From: Halanaeroarchaeum sulfurireducens
GTDB lineage: Archaea > Halobacteriota > Halobacteria > Halobacteriales > Halobacteriaceae
Direction of reading: 5' to 3'
Length of the DNA stretch: 64,000 nucleotides
Assembly: GCF_001011115.1 (NCBI RefSeq)
Contig: NZ_CP008874.1
Coordinates: forward strand, 558,001 to 622,000
Every line of letters starts with the position of its first letter. Within the stretch, counting starts at the first letter, position 1. Positions 26,045-34,958 of this stretch are shown here, one piece after another. A program made the position numbers and the translations under genes. The notes under the pieces were generated by a model. The model ran no database searches, had not been told where the DNA came from, and saw only the letters and a program-made list of their open reading frames with translations.

Positions 26045-27751
26045 ATGATCGATCCCGGCGACCTCTCGGTGACGCTCGTCGACGGATACGTGGACGAGCC
26101 GGCACATTTCGGCGTGCCGCCCTACCTGTCCACGTACCCGCGGTACGTGGCGGGCGCGCTCGTCGACGTGGGTGTCCCGGAATCGAACGTCGTCTATCAC
26201 ACTATCGACGCCCTCAGAGACGACCGCTCGCGGTGGGCGGACGTCGACGACGCCGACCTGCTGATATACCTGGGCGGGATGACGGTGCCGGGCCGGTACG
26301 TGGGCGGGACGCCGGCCGAACCGGAGGAAGTTCGGGAGATCGCGTGGACGGCGTCCGGGACGACGGTGATGGGTGGCCCCATTCGGTTCGGCGTCGGCGA
26401 GGAGAACGCCGGGGCGGTCGAGACCCGACGGGACGACCTCGATTTCGACTTCGTGGCGGGGGGTGACGTCGAGGCAGCGGTTCACGACCTCGTGGCGAAC
26501 GGACTCGAGGGGTTCAACCGCCGGTATCGCACGGTCGAGGAGGTCTCGCGCTGGGCCCGTCTGGGCGCGTTCGTCGTCGAGCACCACCCCAACTTCCCCG
26601 AGTACCTCATCGCCGAACTCGAGACCGGGCGGGGCTGTGCGTACCGGTGTTCGTTCTGTACCGAGCCAATGTACGGCGATCCATCCTTCCGGCCGCCGGA
26701 CTCCGTGATCGGTGAGGTCGCGGCCCTCGCCGACCGGGGGATCCGCCACTTTCGTCTCGGCCGGCAGGCCGACATCCTGGCGTACGGCGGGGACGGCGAG
26801 GCGCCGAATCCGGACGCACTCCGCGACCTCTACGCTGGTATCCGGGACGCGGCACCGAACCTCGAGACCCTCCACCTCGACAACATGAACCCGGTGACGA
26901 TCACGGAGTATCCCGAGCGGTCCCGGGAGGCCATCGAGATCATCGCCACCCACAACACGCCCGGAGACACGGCGGCCTTCGGCGTCGAGAGCGCGGACCC
27001 CGTCGTCCGCGAGGCAAACGACCTCCTCGTCTCCGCCGACGAGGCCCTCGAAGCGGTTCGGGTCGTCAACGAGGTCGGCGGCTGGCGCCCCGGCGAGGAC
27101 CCCGCCGACGCGCCGACGTTCGGCCCGGACGCGGCGCGTCGGCTTCCGAAACTCCTCCCCGGAATCAATCTGGTTCACGGACTCGCCGGCGAGCGCGAGG
27201 AGACGTTCGAGCACAACCGCCGCTTTCTCGACCGCCTCCTTTCGGAGGACCTGCTGGTCAGACGCATCAATATCCGACAGGTCATGGCCTTCGAGGGCAC
27301 GGAGATGGCCGAGACCGGCGCGAAACTGGCAGCGGACCACAAAGAACAGTTCAAGGAATACAAGCGTGCCGTCCGCGAGGAGGTCGACCACCCGATGCTT
27401 CGGCGAGTCGCCCCCGTGGGAACGGTTCTTCGGGACGTCCACCTGGAGTATCACGATTCGGGAACGACCTTTGGTCGGCAACTCGGAACGTATCCGCTGC
27501 TCGTCGGGGTTCCCGGCGAGCGCGAACTCGACACCGTCCTCGACATCGCGGTCACCGACCATGGCTACCGATCGGTGACGGGGATCCCGTACCCGCTGTC
27601 CATCGAGGAGGTCACGATGGACGAGCTGACGGCGATCCCCGGGATCGGTCGACAGACCGCCGGGAACGTGATCGTCGGGCGGCCCTACGAGACGCCAGCG
27701 GACGCTCCCGGTGTGGAGGCACTGGCTCCATTCCTCGGCGAGGATCTCTGA
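26045..27751 (+). CDS. B12-type radical SAM protein with C-terminal helix-hairpin-helix (COG1031-like)
   Basis: A 568-residue protein with three parts. An N-terminal Rossmann-like, B12-binding-type domain spans about 1-150. The radical SAM core has the Fe-S motif CAYRCSFC (about residue 199). The C-terminal helix-hairpin-helix is TMDELTAIPGIGRQTAGNVI (about 520-540), a DNA- or RNA-binding element. This order fits COG1031, an archaeal family with no established reaction. The HhH suggests a nucleic acid substrate. The start at 26045 is supported by the TATA box; an upstream in-frame ATG at 26009 lies before the predicted transcript start. Confidence 0.85.
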   Translation: MIDPGDLSVTLVDGYVDEPAHFGVPPYLSTYPRYVAGALVDVGVPESNVVYHTIDALRDDRSRWADVDDADLLIYLGGMTVPGRYVGGTPAEPEEVREIAWTASGTTVMGGPIRFGVGEENAGAVETRRDDLDFDFVAGGDVEAAVHDLVANGLEGFNRRYRTVEEVSRWARLGAFVVEHHPNFPEYLIAELETGRGCAYRCSFCTEPMYGDPSFRPPDSVIGEVAALADRGIRHFRLGRQADILAYGGDGEAPNPDALRDLYAGIRDAAPNLETLHLDNMNPVTITEYPERSREAIEIIATHNTPGDTAAFGVESADPVVREANDLLVSADEALEAVRVVNEVGGWRPGEDPADAPTFGPDAARRLPKLLPGINLVHGLAGEREETFEHNRRFLDRLLSEDLLVRRINIRQVMAFEGTEMAETGAKLAADHKEQFKEYKRAVREEVDHPMLRRVAPVGTVLRDVHLEYHDSGTTFGRQLGTYPLLVGVPGERELDTVLDIAVTDHGYRSVTGIPYPLSIEEVTMDELTAIPGIGRQTAGNVIVGRPYETPADAPGVEALAPFLGEDL

Positions 27752-27763
27752 GTTCGCCGAGTC

Positions 27764-28171
27764 TTAGACGAAGTCCTCGTCGACGACCTCGCCGACGGCG
27801 AAGTTGGACTTCACTTCCGTGATCTCGACTTTGACCCGATCGCCGACCGTCGCGTCGGGGACGATGATGACGTACCCCCGCTCGACGCGGGCGATACCGT
27901 CGCCCTGTTTGCCGATATCCTCGATCTCGACGTAGCGGAGTTCCCCCGGCTCGACCGGCGGCTGGGGCTCCGTTGGCGCCACCGTCTCTTCTTCGACCGG
28001 CGTCTCGGTCGGTTCCTCCCCCGCTCGCTCGGTGAGCGCGACGCGATAGACGTCTCCGGGCGTGACGACCCCGTTCTCGACTTCGCGGCGCGGTATCTCG
28101 ACGACGTATTTGTCGTCGGTGATGGTCACTTCGGCATTGAACAGGCAGAGGAGTTTTTCGGAGATCTCCAT
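27764..28171 (-). CDS. TRAM domain RNA-binding protein
   Basis: A 135-residue protein. The C-terminal half (about 77-135) is a TRAM domain: VEIEDIGKQGDGIARVERGY followed by VIIVPDATVGDRVKVEITEV. TRAM domains bind RNA, and small archaeal TRAM proteins act as RNA chaperones or termination-related factors. The N-terminus (about 1-45) looks like a second small beta domain, joined by a Pro/Glu-rich linker. The ATG at 28171 is chosen over one 18 bases upstream. It converges with the radical SAM gene. Confidence 0.88.
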   Translation of the reverse strand: MEISEKLLCLFNAEVTITDDKYVVEIPRREVENGVVTPGDVYRVALTERAGEEPTETPVEEETVAPTEPQPPVEPGELRYVEIEDIGKQGDGIARVERGYVIIVPDATVGDRVKVEITEVKSNFAVGEVVDEDFV

Positions 28172-28229
28172 GTCAGGTCTTGCTATCATCGAAGATGCCT
28201 GTCGTCTTAGTAGTTGTCACCGACGGGTC

Positions 28230-28865
28230 TCACAGCGGCGTTCCGTCGGCCCGTTTCGCTCCCTCTGAATCGTGGACGACAGTGGATTCGGCCGCCACCG
28301 GTTCGTAGGAGTCACAGACGTCGATCGCCTCCTCGAGTTCGACGATCGTTCGGCGCTTGAGGGTCTTGGCCAGCTCCCGGGCCGCGGATTCGGTGATGTC
28401 CCGGCCGATTCCCGGGCACTCGTGCACGCTGAGGTCCCCGACGCGCTCGACGACCGGTCCGGGCGCGTCGACCGTCTCGCCCATGTCGAGGCTGAACGGG
28501 TAGGTCCGGCAGATGAACGGGCGGCTGTCGTGCACGGTGCATCGACCCGTTTCGGCGTCCTCTTCGTAGAACGTGCAATCGCCGCTCTCGTCGACCTGAA
28601 GGGCCCACTCGAAGGTCTCCCCCCGTCCGTCGTCATCGAGCCCGAACGGCATGGGCCGGGCCACGGCAGGCCACTGGCGGCCGGTGACCGCCTGGAGCGT
28701 GCGGATCTCGTCCGGGAACACGGTGGCCGTGTGCGCCTGGCCGTCGTCGGCCGTGCAACAGGCGCCACACCGGGTACACTCGAAACCGACCGACCGGATG
28801 GCGGCGGCGAGTTCGTCGACGTCGAGGTCGCGGGCGGCCGCGAGTTCGTCCGCCAGGCTGTCCAT
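28230..28865 (-). CDS. YkgJ-family cysteine-cluster protein
   Basis: A 211-residue protein with the CxxCxxCC-type cluster (CTRCGACC, residues 30-37) and later cysteines in DCTFY, RCTVHDSRPFICRTYPF and HECPG, typical of the YkgJ/Fe-S or zinc family formerly UPF0153. Members bind a metal cluster and their reaction is unknown. The RPFICRTYPF block is the family hallmark. It has no membrane segment. It lies 59 bases before the TRAM gene on the same strand and may share its transcript. Confidence 0.87.
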   Translation of the reverse strand: MDSLADELAAARDLDVDELAAAIRSVGFECTRCGACCTADDGQAHTATVFPDEIRTLQAVTGRQWPAVARPMPFGLDDDGRGETFEWALQVDESGDCTFYEEDAETGRCTVHDSRPFICRTYPFSLDMGETVDAPGPVVERVGDLSVHECPGIGRDITESAARELAKTLKRRTIVELEEAIDVCDSYEPVAAESTVVHDSEGAKRADGTPL

Positions 28866-28970
28866 GCCGGGGGGAGGAACGGACGACTGAAAAGGCGTCC
28901 GCTGTGCAGGGGGATGAATAGCACGAATCGAAAACAGCGCGACGGCCCGTTCGATCGGACGGTGGTGTTC

Positions 28971-29240
28971 CTAGACGTCCAGGTAGTAGACCTGCTTGCG
29001 TGCGTCCTGGAAACTGTACCGGGAGTCGACGAGGTCGGCGTCGGTGAGTCGGTTGAGGGCGTAGCGGACGGTGCGGTCCGGTAGCAGGCTCTCTTCGGCG
29101 AGCTGACCCTGTGAGAGTGGGTGTTCGGTCTCGAGGACCTTCGCGACCAGCTTCGCGCTCGGGGGCAGCTCGCGAAGCCGCTCGCGGAACTCCTCGTTCG
29201 ACTGGATGGGCGATTGTCCCTGGGTGGCGGTCGTGCTCAT
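28971..29240 (-). CDS. Small winged-helix regulator (MarR/TrmB-like HTH)
   Basis: An 89-residue protein that is essentially one winged helix: ELPPSAKLVAKVLETEHPLS, then the recognition segment LLPDRTVRYALNRLTDADLV, and a wing ending KQVYYLDV. The ATG at 29240 is preferred over one 15 bases upstream. A CCTTTACG box about 27 bases upstream on the minus strand would give a leaderless message. The target is unknown; the AT-rich 240-base spacer next to it is a possible operator region. Confidence 0.85.
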   Translation of the reverse strand: MSTTATQGQSPIQSNEEFRERLRELPPSAKLVAKVLETEHPLSQGQLAEESLLPDRTVRYALNRLTDADLVDSRYSFQDARKQVYYLDV

Positions 29241-29479
29241 GTTTCTGAATGACAAACGGTTGTACGTAAAGGTTATCTATACCTGTGGCTAAATACTTAA
29301 TACGATATAAGGTGTTTTCTCGAACAATATCTGTCGGTGCAGCCCGTTATCGTGACCGGGGTGGGGATTTTTGCCCCATCACATCGAAATTCTGACGTGA
29401 AACCTGGCGATCGACATGAACTCTCCTCGTGCATCCAGTACGGTTTTATCCTCGGCTCCGAGTATACATTCACAGAGTC
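29241..29479. other. AT-rich intergenic region between HTH and methyltransferase genes
   Basis: A 239-base spacer, clearly more AT-rich than its surroundings. It holds the HTH promoter near 29262-29270, a stretch of TATA-like words (CTAAATACTTAATACGATA, 29289-29307), a small hairpin TGGGG-ATTTTTG-CCCCA at about 29362-29378, and a GTTTTAT box (29442-29448) that fits the methyltransferase start at 29480. No gene is evident. Confidence 0.5.
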
Positions 29480-30190
29480 GTGAAGGGCCAGGAGTGGTAT
29501 CAGGAAGACGAGGTGGCCGAATCCTACGAGCAGAAGCGATTCTCTCGTGGGGGCCGTCTCATCGACCGCCGTGAGAAGAAAGCCGTCCTCGATGCCATCG
29601 AACCGGTCGAGGATAGAGACATCCTCGAAATCGCGTGTGGAACCGGACGGTTCACGGTGATGCTGGCCGAGCGGGGCGCGAACATCGTCGGTCTCGACAT
29701 CTCCGGACCGATGTTACAGCAAGGGCGCGAGAAAGCACGCAGCGCGGGCGTCACCGATCACCTGGAATTCTTGCGGGGGGACGCCGGCCGACTGCCCTTC
29801 CCCGACGACCACTTCGACGTCGTGTTCGCGATGCGCTTTTTTCACCTGGCCGACACCCCGGAGACGTTCCTCACGGAGATGGCCCGGGTCTCGAACGATC
29901 AGGTGTTCTTCGATACGTTCAACGCCTTCTCCAGCCGGAGCGCCTACAACTGGCTGCTGCCGATGGGCTCCCGGCTGTACGATGACGAGGAGGTTCGCGA
30001 ACTCATCGATGACGCGGGGCTGTCACTTGGGGACTCCGCCCACGATTTCGTGTTGCCCTACGGACTGTACCGAAAGATCCCCGACTGGCTCGCCGATCCG
30101 CTCCGCGAGGTAGACTCCTCGGTCATCGACCGGGAAATCGGGCGACGCCTCGCCTCCGTGTCCTACTGGAACACGTCCGTTCGGCGGTGA
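29480..30190 (+). CDS. Class I SAM-dependent methyltransferase
   Basis: A 236-residue protein with the SAM-binding motifs ILEIACGTGRFTVMLAERGA (motif I), GLDISGPML (motif II) and LPFPDDHFDVVFA (motif III). I use the GTG at 29480 (KGQEWYQEDEVAESYEQKRF start); an upstream GTG at 29429 would lie before the predicted transcript start from the TTTTAT box. The substrate is unknown. Its neighbour is a glycosyltransferase, so a role in a glycan or lipid carrier pathway is possible but only inferred. Confidence 0.85.
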   Translation: MKGQEWYQEDEVAESYEQKRFSRGGRLIDRREKKAVLDAIEPVEDRDILEIACGTGRFTVMLAERGANIVGLDISGPMLQQGREKARSAGVTDHLEFLRGDAGRLPFPDDHFDVVFAMRFFHLADTPETFLTEMARVSNDQVFFDTFNAFSSRSAYNWLLPMGSRLYDDEEVRELIDDAGLSLGDSAHDFVLPYGLYRKIPDWLADPLREVDSSVIDREIGRRLASVSYWNTSVRR

Positions 30191-30236
30191 CGGACGAGAC
30201 GAGCGCTTTTTACAGCCCGGGCGGCTTGTCGCGATT

Positions 30237-31157
30237 ATGCACCTTACCGTGGTGGTGCCCACACTCAACGCCCGTGATCGGCTGGCGACGTCACTCGACG
30301 CGCTGGCCGAACACGCCCCCGACGCGGAAATCGTCGTGGTCAACGGGCCGTCCTCGGACGGCACGTCGGGGATGGTCAGGAACCACCCGGCACCGGACGT
30401 CCTCGTCGAACTCTCCGAGCGCAATCTGAACACGGCCCGGAACGCTGGCATCGCTGCGGCGGACGGCGACATCGTCGCGTTCGTCAGTCAGGATTCTCGG
30501 ATCGAGGCGGGGTGGACCGAGACCGTCGTCGGCGTGATCGAGGACGGTGCCGACGTCGTGACGGGTCCCGTTCACCGCTGCGTCGACGGTGGCGTCACCA
30601 CCGAGTCCCTCGAGACTGCCTCGATAGGGCCGCGGTCGATCCGGTATTTCGACGGTGGCAACGTGGCCTTCACCCGGTCGACGATCGAGACGCTCGACGG
30701 GTTCGACCAGCACCTGCATACGGGCGCGGCGCGGGACGCCGCCCACCGACTCGCCGGCATGGACGTGACCGTCGAGTGGGAGCCGGGCATGGTGGTCTTG
30801 CGCCAGGAGACCGACGACGCCATCCACCGCATCGGCGAGGACGAGTTGCCGACGATCCTGGGGCTCAAATACCACTCGCTCGGGTACCGCCTGGGGAAGA
30901 ATTACGGATTGCGGGGGCGCTCGGTGACGAGTGCGCTGGGACATCTCATCGAGGAGGCCACAGACGAGGGCTGGAACGTCTTCCGGGGCGAGACGCGGGC
31001 GTCGGCGTGGGTCGCGACGGGCCGATCGGTGCTGACGAACCTACTCAAAGGAACACAGGACGGTCTCTCCGCCCGCATGAAGGACCGATCGCCGACGCGA
31101 AATCCACATGGTGTCTCGGCCGGATCGCACCCACCGGTCGCCACCTACTCGCTGTGA
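30237..31157 (+). CDS. Family 2 glycosyltransferase
   Basis: A 306-residue GT-A type enzyme. The N-terminus (LTVVVPTLNARDRLATSLDA) is the GT2 opening, followed by VVNGPSSDGTSG and a DXD-equivalent AFVSQDSRIEAGW (about residue 85). There are no strong membrane helices in the first 250 residues. A TTTTTAC box about 27 bases before the ATG supports a leaderless start. It probably builds surface or N-glycans. The acceptor is unknown. It follows the methyltransferase by 46 bases. Confidence 0.85.
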   Translation: MHLTVVVPTLNARDRLATSLDALAEHAPDAEIVVVNGPSSDGTSGMVRNHPAPDVLVELSERNLNTARNAGIAAADGDIVAFVSQDSRIEAGWTETVVGVIEDGADVVTGPVHRCVDGGVTTESLETASIGPRSIRYFDGGNVAFTRSTIETLDGFDQHLHTGAARDAAHRLAGMDVTVEWEPGMVVLRQETDDAIHRIGEDELPTILGLKYHSLGYRLGKNYGLRGRSVTSALGHLIEEATDEGWNVFRGETRASAWVATGRSVLTNLLKGTQDGLSARMKDRSPTRNPHGVSAGSHPPVATYSL

Positions 31158-31169
31158 GGGAGTGGCGTG

Positions 31170-32015
31170 CTATTCGTTCGGCCCGAGTCCAGGGATGATC
31201 CGTGAGGCGTTCTTCGAGAAGACGCGTTTCATCTGGTCTCCGGGGATGTCCAGTGTCAGCATCTCCATGACGGCGACGTTGGGGTGAGTCGAGGGTGATC
31301 CGCTCCCGAAGAGGACACGATCCGGGTGCTCGATGATGGCGCGTTCGAGCAGTCCCCGGTAGCGGACGATGCTCGTATCGAGGTAGAGGCCGTCGTGACG
31401 GCCGAGGAGTGAGATCGCCTCGCTCATCAGATCGCGATCGAGCGGGTAGCCGCCGAAGTGCGAGAGGATGATCGGAATGGGGCGCTGGAGAATCGTCGAC
31501 GCGACCTCGAGTGGCGGGAAGCCACGTCCGCCGTGGACGAGTATCGGCAGTCCGACGTCTTCGAGGACGTCGAGGACGTCCTCGGTCGGGAACCCGTCGC
31601 GGGTCGGATCGAGTTTGAACCCGTGGAAGCGGTCGTCGTAGGCGTACTGCTCGATGTCCTCCGGGGACGTCTGCCACTCGTGACGGGTTGCGGCGAGGTT
31701 CTGCAGTGGCGCTGTGATCGACCCGACTTCGTACGGTCCGTCGATACGTGCGAACGCGATGAAGGGCCGTTCGACGGCCTGGCGGGCGACGGCGTTGTTC
31801 GCTCGGAGGTAGCCCTGCTCTCCTTTCTGTGCCTCGGGGAACACCACGGAGCGGACGATCCCCGCCTGATGGTTCTCCCGTTCGAGCTCCTCTGCGTCGA
31901 GAGTCCGGCCACGAACGGGACGCCCGGGCCCGGCGTGGAGTCGCGCGTGTACGTCGACTGCCCGGAACCCGTGTTCCAGCTCCAGCATTCGTCTGTCAGT
32001 CGGAGGGCCTGCCAT
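31170..32015 (-). CDS. Amidohydrolase-2-like metal-dependent hydrolase
   Basis: A 281-residue TIM-barrel hydrolase. The usual N-terminal HxH motif is HARLHAG here, preceded by AVDV. Other sites are FHGFKLDP, PILVHGGRGFPPLEV (metal His), IILSHFGGYPL and a C-terminal VLFGSGSPSTHP, where the standard catalytic Asp of a GSDxP motif is Gly-Ser. The altered HxH and missing Asp raise some doubt about full activity. The ATG at 32015 fits the family start better than one 21 bases upstream. Confidence 0.78.
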   Translation of the reverse strand: MAGPPTDRRMLELEHGFRAVDVHARLHAGPGRPVRGRTLDAEELERENHQAGIVRSVVFPEAQKGEQGYLRANNAVARQAVERPFIAFARIDGPYEVGSITAPLQNLAATRHEWQTSPEDIEQYAYDDRFHGFKLDPTRDGFPTEDVLDVLEDVGLPILVHGGRGFPPLEVASTILQRPIPIILSHFGGYPLDRDLMSEAISLLGRHDGLYLDTSIVRYRGLLERAIIEHPDRVLFGSGSPSTHPNVAVMEMLTLDIPGDQMKRVFSKNASRIIPGLGPNE

Positions 32016-32083
32016 ATTGGTGTGACGGTCAGTCAAAGCGGGCGGGCTCTATCGTGTGAGGGCGGGCGTCGGTGTGACGACCC

Positions 32084-33391
32084 TTAGTTGGCCGCGTGAT
32101 CGGGCGGTCCAGGCCCGGAATCGTCGCTATCCTCGTCTTCGGTATCCTCGTCGTCCCCGTCGACAAATTCGGGGGGACCATGTCGCTCGTCATCGGAGTC
32201 GTTCTCACCGTCTGGCCGCTCGTCGGAGGGGGCGTGCTCGACAGGCGGACCCTGATCGTGTTCGTCAGGACCACCCGCGTTTGCGAAGGACGGGGGGCCG
32301 TTGCGATCGTCGTCCGTTTCATCGTCCTCGTCGGTGTCGTTGCCGGCATCGTCAGCACCGTTCGGCCCACCTGCGTGGTCGGGCGGTCCCTGGCCGTTCC
32401 CGGCGGCGGGATTGTTTGCGTGGACGAAGTCGGCGATGTGCTGACCGATCGGACCGTCGACGTCCTCACTCTGGAGGAAGCCGATGAAGGCGACCAGCGA
32501 CGTCGCGAAGTCGTTGTTCGCGGTCGTGTCGTTCTCGGCGACCAGGTCCACCGAGGTGGTCGCGCGCTCGTCTTCGACTGTCGCGGTGACGTAGACGGTC
32601 ACGTTCTCGGTGGGCGGGGACAGCGTGAGGGTGCCGTTCGGGGCAGTGTGCGTGCCGTCGTGTTCGTACTGGTTCCCGCTCTCTACCGTGACGGTGGCGT
32701 TCTCGACGTGATCGCCGTCTTCGGTCACGTCGATGGCCAGCTCGCCGTCGTCGGTCTGCGTCGCGGCGACCGACAGGTCGGTCGCGGTGAGCGTGGCGGT
32801 CGTCGTGGCGTTCAGATCGTCTACCGTTGCGGAGACGGTGACGGTCAGATCATCGTCCGGGGCGGGTAGCTCGACCGTCCCGTTCACGTCGGTCTCGTGG
32901 GTTTCGTTCAGGGCGGCGTACGAGACGTTCTCCTCGGTTGTGACGGTCACCGAGGCGTTCTCGACGGGTTCGCCGTACTGTGTGACAGTCACGATCGCAC
33001 GTTCGCCCGCGTCCTGTTCGACGGTGACGTCGAGTGACTCGGCGGGCGCCACGAGGGTGACGTTCCGGGTCACGTTCGTTCCGCCGTGAGCGACCGCGAG
33101 CGTCACGTCGGCGCTCTCGTTCGGTGCGGGGAGGACGACCGTCCCGTTCGAGTCGGTCGTCATGGCCTCCCCGGCCGAATAATTCTCGGGAGCGGTCACC
33201 TGTACCGTCGCGTTCTCGACGACAGTGTCGTTTTCCGTCACCGTGACGACGGCCTCCCCGGAGTCACGCTGCTGCTCGACGTCGACAGCGAGCGTCTCGG
33301 CGTCCGCCGCGGCCACCGCCGGCACGGCGACGGCGGCGACCACGAGCAGGGCGACGAGGGCCGAAAGCGTTTGCGTTCGATTCGGTGTCAT
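32084..33391 (-). CDS. Secreted Ig-like repeat surface protein
   Basis: A 435-residue exported protein. A signal peptide (TLSALVALLVVAAVAVPAVA, ending about residue 28) is followed by about three Ig-like/carboxypeptidase-regulatory repeats with the recurring pattern V-ENA-V-V (VVENATVQV, PVENASVTV, HVENATVTV) and many NXT/S sites. The tail from about 320 is low-complexity, rich in Asp, Glu, Gly and Pro (GPPDH, GPPSF, GPPEF, GPPDH), with no anchor at the C-terminus. It is probably a cell-surface or secreted protein. The start at ATG 33391 follows family practice; ATG 33421 is possible. Confidence 0.75.
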   Translation of the reverse strand: MTPNRTQTLSALVALLVVAAVAVPAVAAADAETLAVDVEQQRDSGEAVVTVTENDTVVENATVQVTAPENYSAGEAMTTDSNGTVVLPAPNESADVTLAVAHGGTNVTRNVTLVAPAESLDVTVEQDAGERAIVTVTQYGEPVENASVTVTTEENVSYAALNETHETDVNGTVELPAPDDDLTVTVSATVDDLNATTTATLTATDLSVAATQTDDGELAIDVTEDGDHVENATVTVESGNQYEHDGTHTAPNGTLTLSPPTENVTVYVTATVEDERATTSVDLVAENDTTANNDFATSLVAFIGFLQSEDVDGPIGQHIADFVHANNPAAGNGQGPPDHAGGPNGADDAGNDTDEDDETDDDRNGPPSFANAGGPDEHDQGPPVEHAPSDERPDGENDSDDERHGPPEFVDGDDEDTEDEDSDDSGPGPPDHAAN

Positions 33392-33510
33392 TACGAGTCC
33401 GGCTTTCCTCGCCGTCTCCATAAACCGGCCAGACGCTGGCTCCGCGTTGGTGCGCGTTGGCGCGATTTATGGACAATTAACCCGAATTCAGCCGCGTTTC
33501 GCGCCCCGGT

Positions 33511-34278
33511 TCAGGAGAGTTCGAGGACAACTCGATCGCCGGGTCCGACACCGAAACCGTCCTCGCCCCGCCCTCGGTTTACCGCAAGCTCGACGTTGTC
33601 GTGGCTGCCGACTGTGACGAGGCGCTGGCCGTGTTCGACCGCTGCGTACGTTCGACGGGCCGGCACCGACTCCCCGTTAACGATTACCTCGGTACCGACG
33701 TGCCCGTCGAGGACGGTCCCCGGGACGTTCGTGATGGCGTTTCCGAATCCGTCGACGACGAGAACGTCACCGCGTACGGCTCCGTCGAGACTGTCCGGCT
33801 CCGGGAACGTGACCGTCTCGTATTCGTGGGTGTGCGTGAACCGATCGTCCGCCGCGAGTATCTCGGCCCCCCGTTCGTGGATCTCCGCCGCGAGCGGGGC
33901 GAAGACGTCCCGTCCGTGAAACGTCGTGCTCGCGGGCTCGTCGAACGCGACATGATATGCGCTGATATCGTCAGACAGCCGCCTCGCTGCGGGGAGCAGG
34001 AGGCCGTTGTCGGGGCCGACGAGCACGTGGTCGCCCGCTTTGAGAGCCAGGACGGCTCGATCGGTGCCGACGCCCGGATCCACGACGGCCAGATGGACGG
34101 CGGGCGGGAACGTCGGGAACACTTCGCGAAGCCAGAACGCGGCCGCTCTAACGTCCTGGCGTGGCAGGTCATGCGTGACGTCGACGAGTTGAGCGTCGGT
34201 CCGACTGAGAATCGCACCCTTCATGGCCGCTGGATACGGCGAACCGAAGTCGGAGGCGAGGGTGAGCACGCCAATCAC
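33511..34278 (-). CDS. SAM hydrolase (adenosyl-forming, DUF62/SAM hydroxide adenosyltransferase)
   Basis: A 255-residue protein of the family of chlorinase/fluorinase-related SAM hydrolases that split S-adenosylmethionine with water to adenosine and methionine. The N-terminal LTLASDFGSPYPAAMKGAIL, the HLAVVDPGVGTDR block and GPDNGLLLPAA are characteristic. I place the start at GTG 34278, where GTGA overlaps the NadM stop. Translational coupling with NMN adenylyltransferase ties SAM turnover to NAD synthesis (inference). Confidence 0.88.
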   Translation of the reverse strand: MIGVLTLASDFGSPYPAAMKGAILSRTDAQLVDVTHDLPRQDVRAAAFWLREVFPTFPPAVHLAVVDPGVGTDRAVLALKAGDHVLVGPDNGLLLPAARRLSDDISAYHVAFDEPASTTFHGRDVFAPLAAEIHERGAEILAADDRFTHTHEYETVTFPEPDSLDGAVRGDVLVVDGFGNAITNVPGTVLDGHVGTEVIVNGESVPARRTYAAVEHGQRLVTVGSHDNVELAVNRGRGEDGFGVGPGDRVVLELS

Positions 34279-34799
34279 CCCAGCGGCACGGAGTCGGTGT
34301 CGCCGACTCGCTGGATCCGTTCGATGCCGTCGATTTCCTCGATGGTCTCGACGACGGGTTCGGGCAACAAGGGGCGCCATTCCTCGCCCTTGACCATCTT
34401 TTTGCGGATCACCGAGCCCTTGAGAACCTCGCGATCGAACATCGGGGACTGGCGAACCTCGGTGCCGGACTCCTCGAACAACTGAATGACGAGCGGGTTG
34501 TTCGAATATGCCACGTCGAACCGCGGGCTCATGCTCTCGAGGTGGCTCACCCAGACGGAGTTGCGATTGATGTCCTCGATGGGGACGACGTAGGTAACGA
34601 TCTCGTCGATGTGGGCCAGGGACTTCGTGATCATCATGATCCGCTCGCCGGCGGTGAAGGGATTGCGTTCGGTGTGGCTCCGGTCGGCGCTCCCGATTCC
34701 GATGACCAGTTCGTCAACTTCGGCGATGATCTCGTCGATGACCTGTTGGTGGCCGTTGTGGTATGGCTGAAATCGTCCGATGTAGAACCCGCGGGTCAT
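34275..34799 (-). CDS. Nicotinamide-nucleotide adenylyltransferase
   Basis: A 174-residue archaeal NMN adenylyltransferase (NadM type). It transfers AMP from ATP to NMN to make NAD+. The HxGH nucleotide site is in GFYIGRFQPYHNGHQQVI (residues 4-21), and SADRSHTERNPFTAGERIMM and the late GSVIRKKM complete the fold. The ATG at 34799 is used instead of one nine bases upstream. It is divergent from lonB and co-translated with the SAM hydrolase gene through a GTGA overlap. Confidence 0.93.
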   Translation of the reverse strand: MTRGFYIGRFQPYHNGHQQVIDEIIAEVDELVIGIGSADRSHTERNPFTAGERIMMITKSLAHIDEIVTYVVPIEDINRNSVWVSHLESMSPRFDVAYSNNPLVIQLFEESGTEVRQSPMFDREVLKGSVIRKKMVKGEEWRPLLPEPVVETIEEIDGIERIQRVGDTDSVPLG

Positions 34800-34958
34800 C
34801 CTTTCCAATCCCTAGCGTGGGTGGGGTTACTAAGGTTGTTATTGATCGCGAGACCGCCGAAACCCGCGAAATCGCCAGGTGCCGCCGGGTTGGCGTCGAG
34901 CGAAGGGAGAAAGTATATCAAGCTACCAGCCCTGATTTCGACCCGTCGAAACACTTCT

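Noticed and set aside
29362-29378. Hairpin TGGGG-N7-CCCCA as a terminator of the HTH gene
   Set aside because: It lies upstream of that gene, not at its end, and has its T-run in the loop.
29429-29479. Upstream GTG as methyltransferase start
   Set aside because: It precedes the TTTTAT promoter box and would add residues unlike the usual family start. GTG 29480 is preferred.
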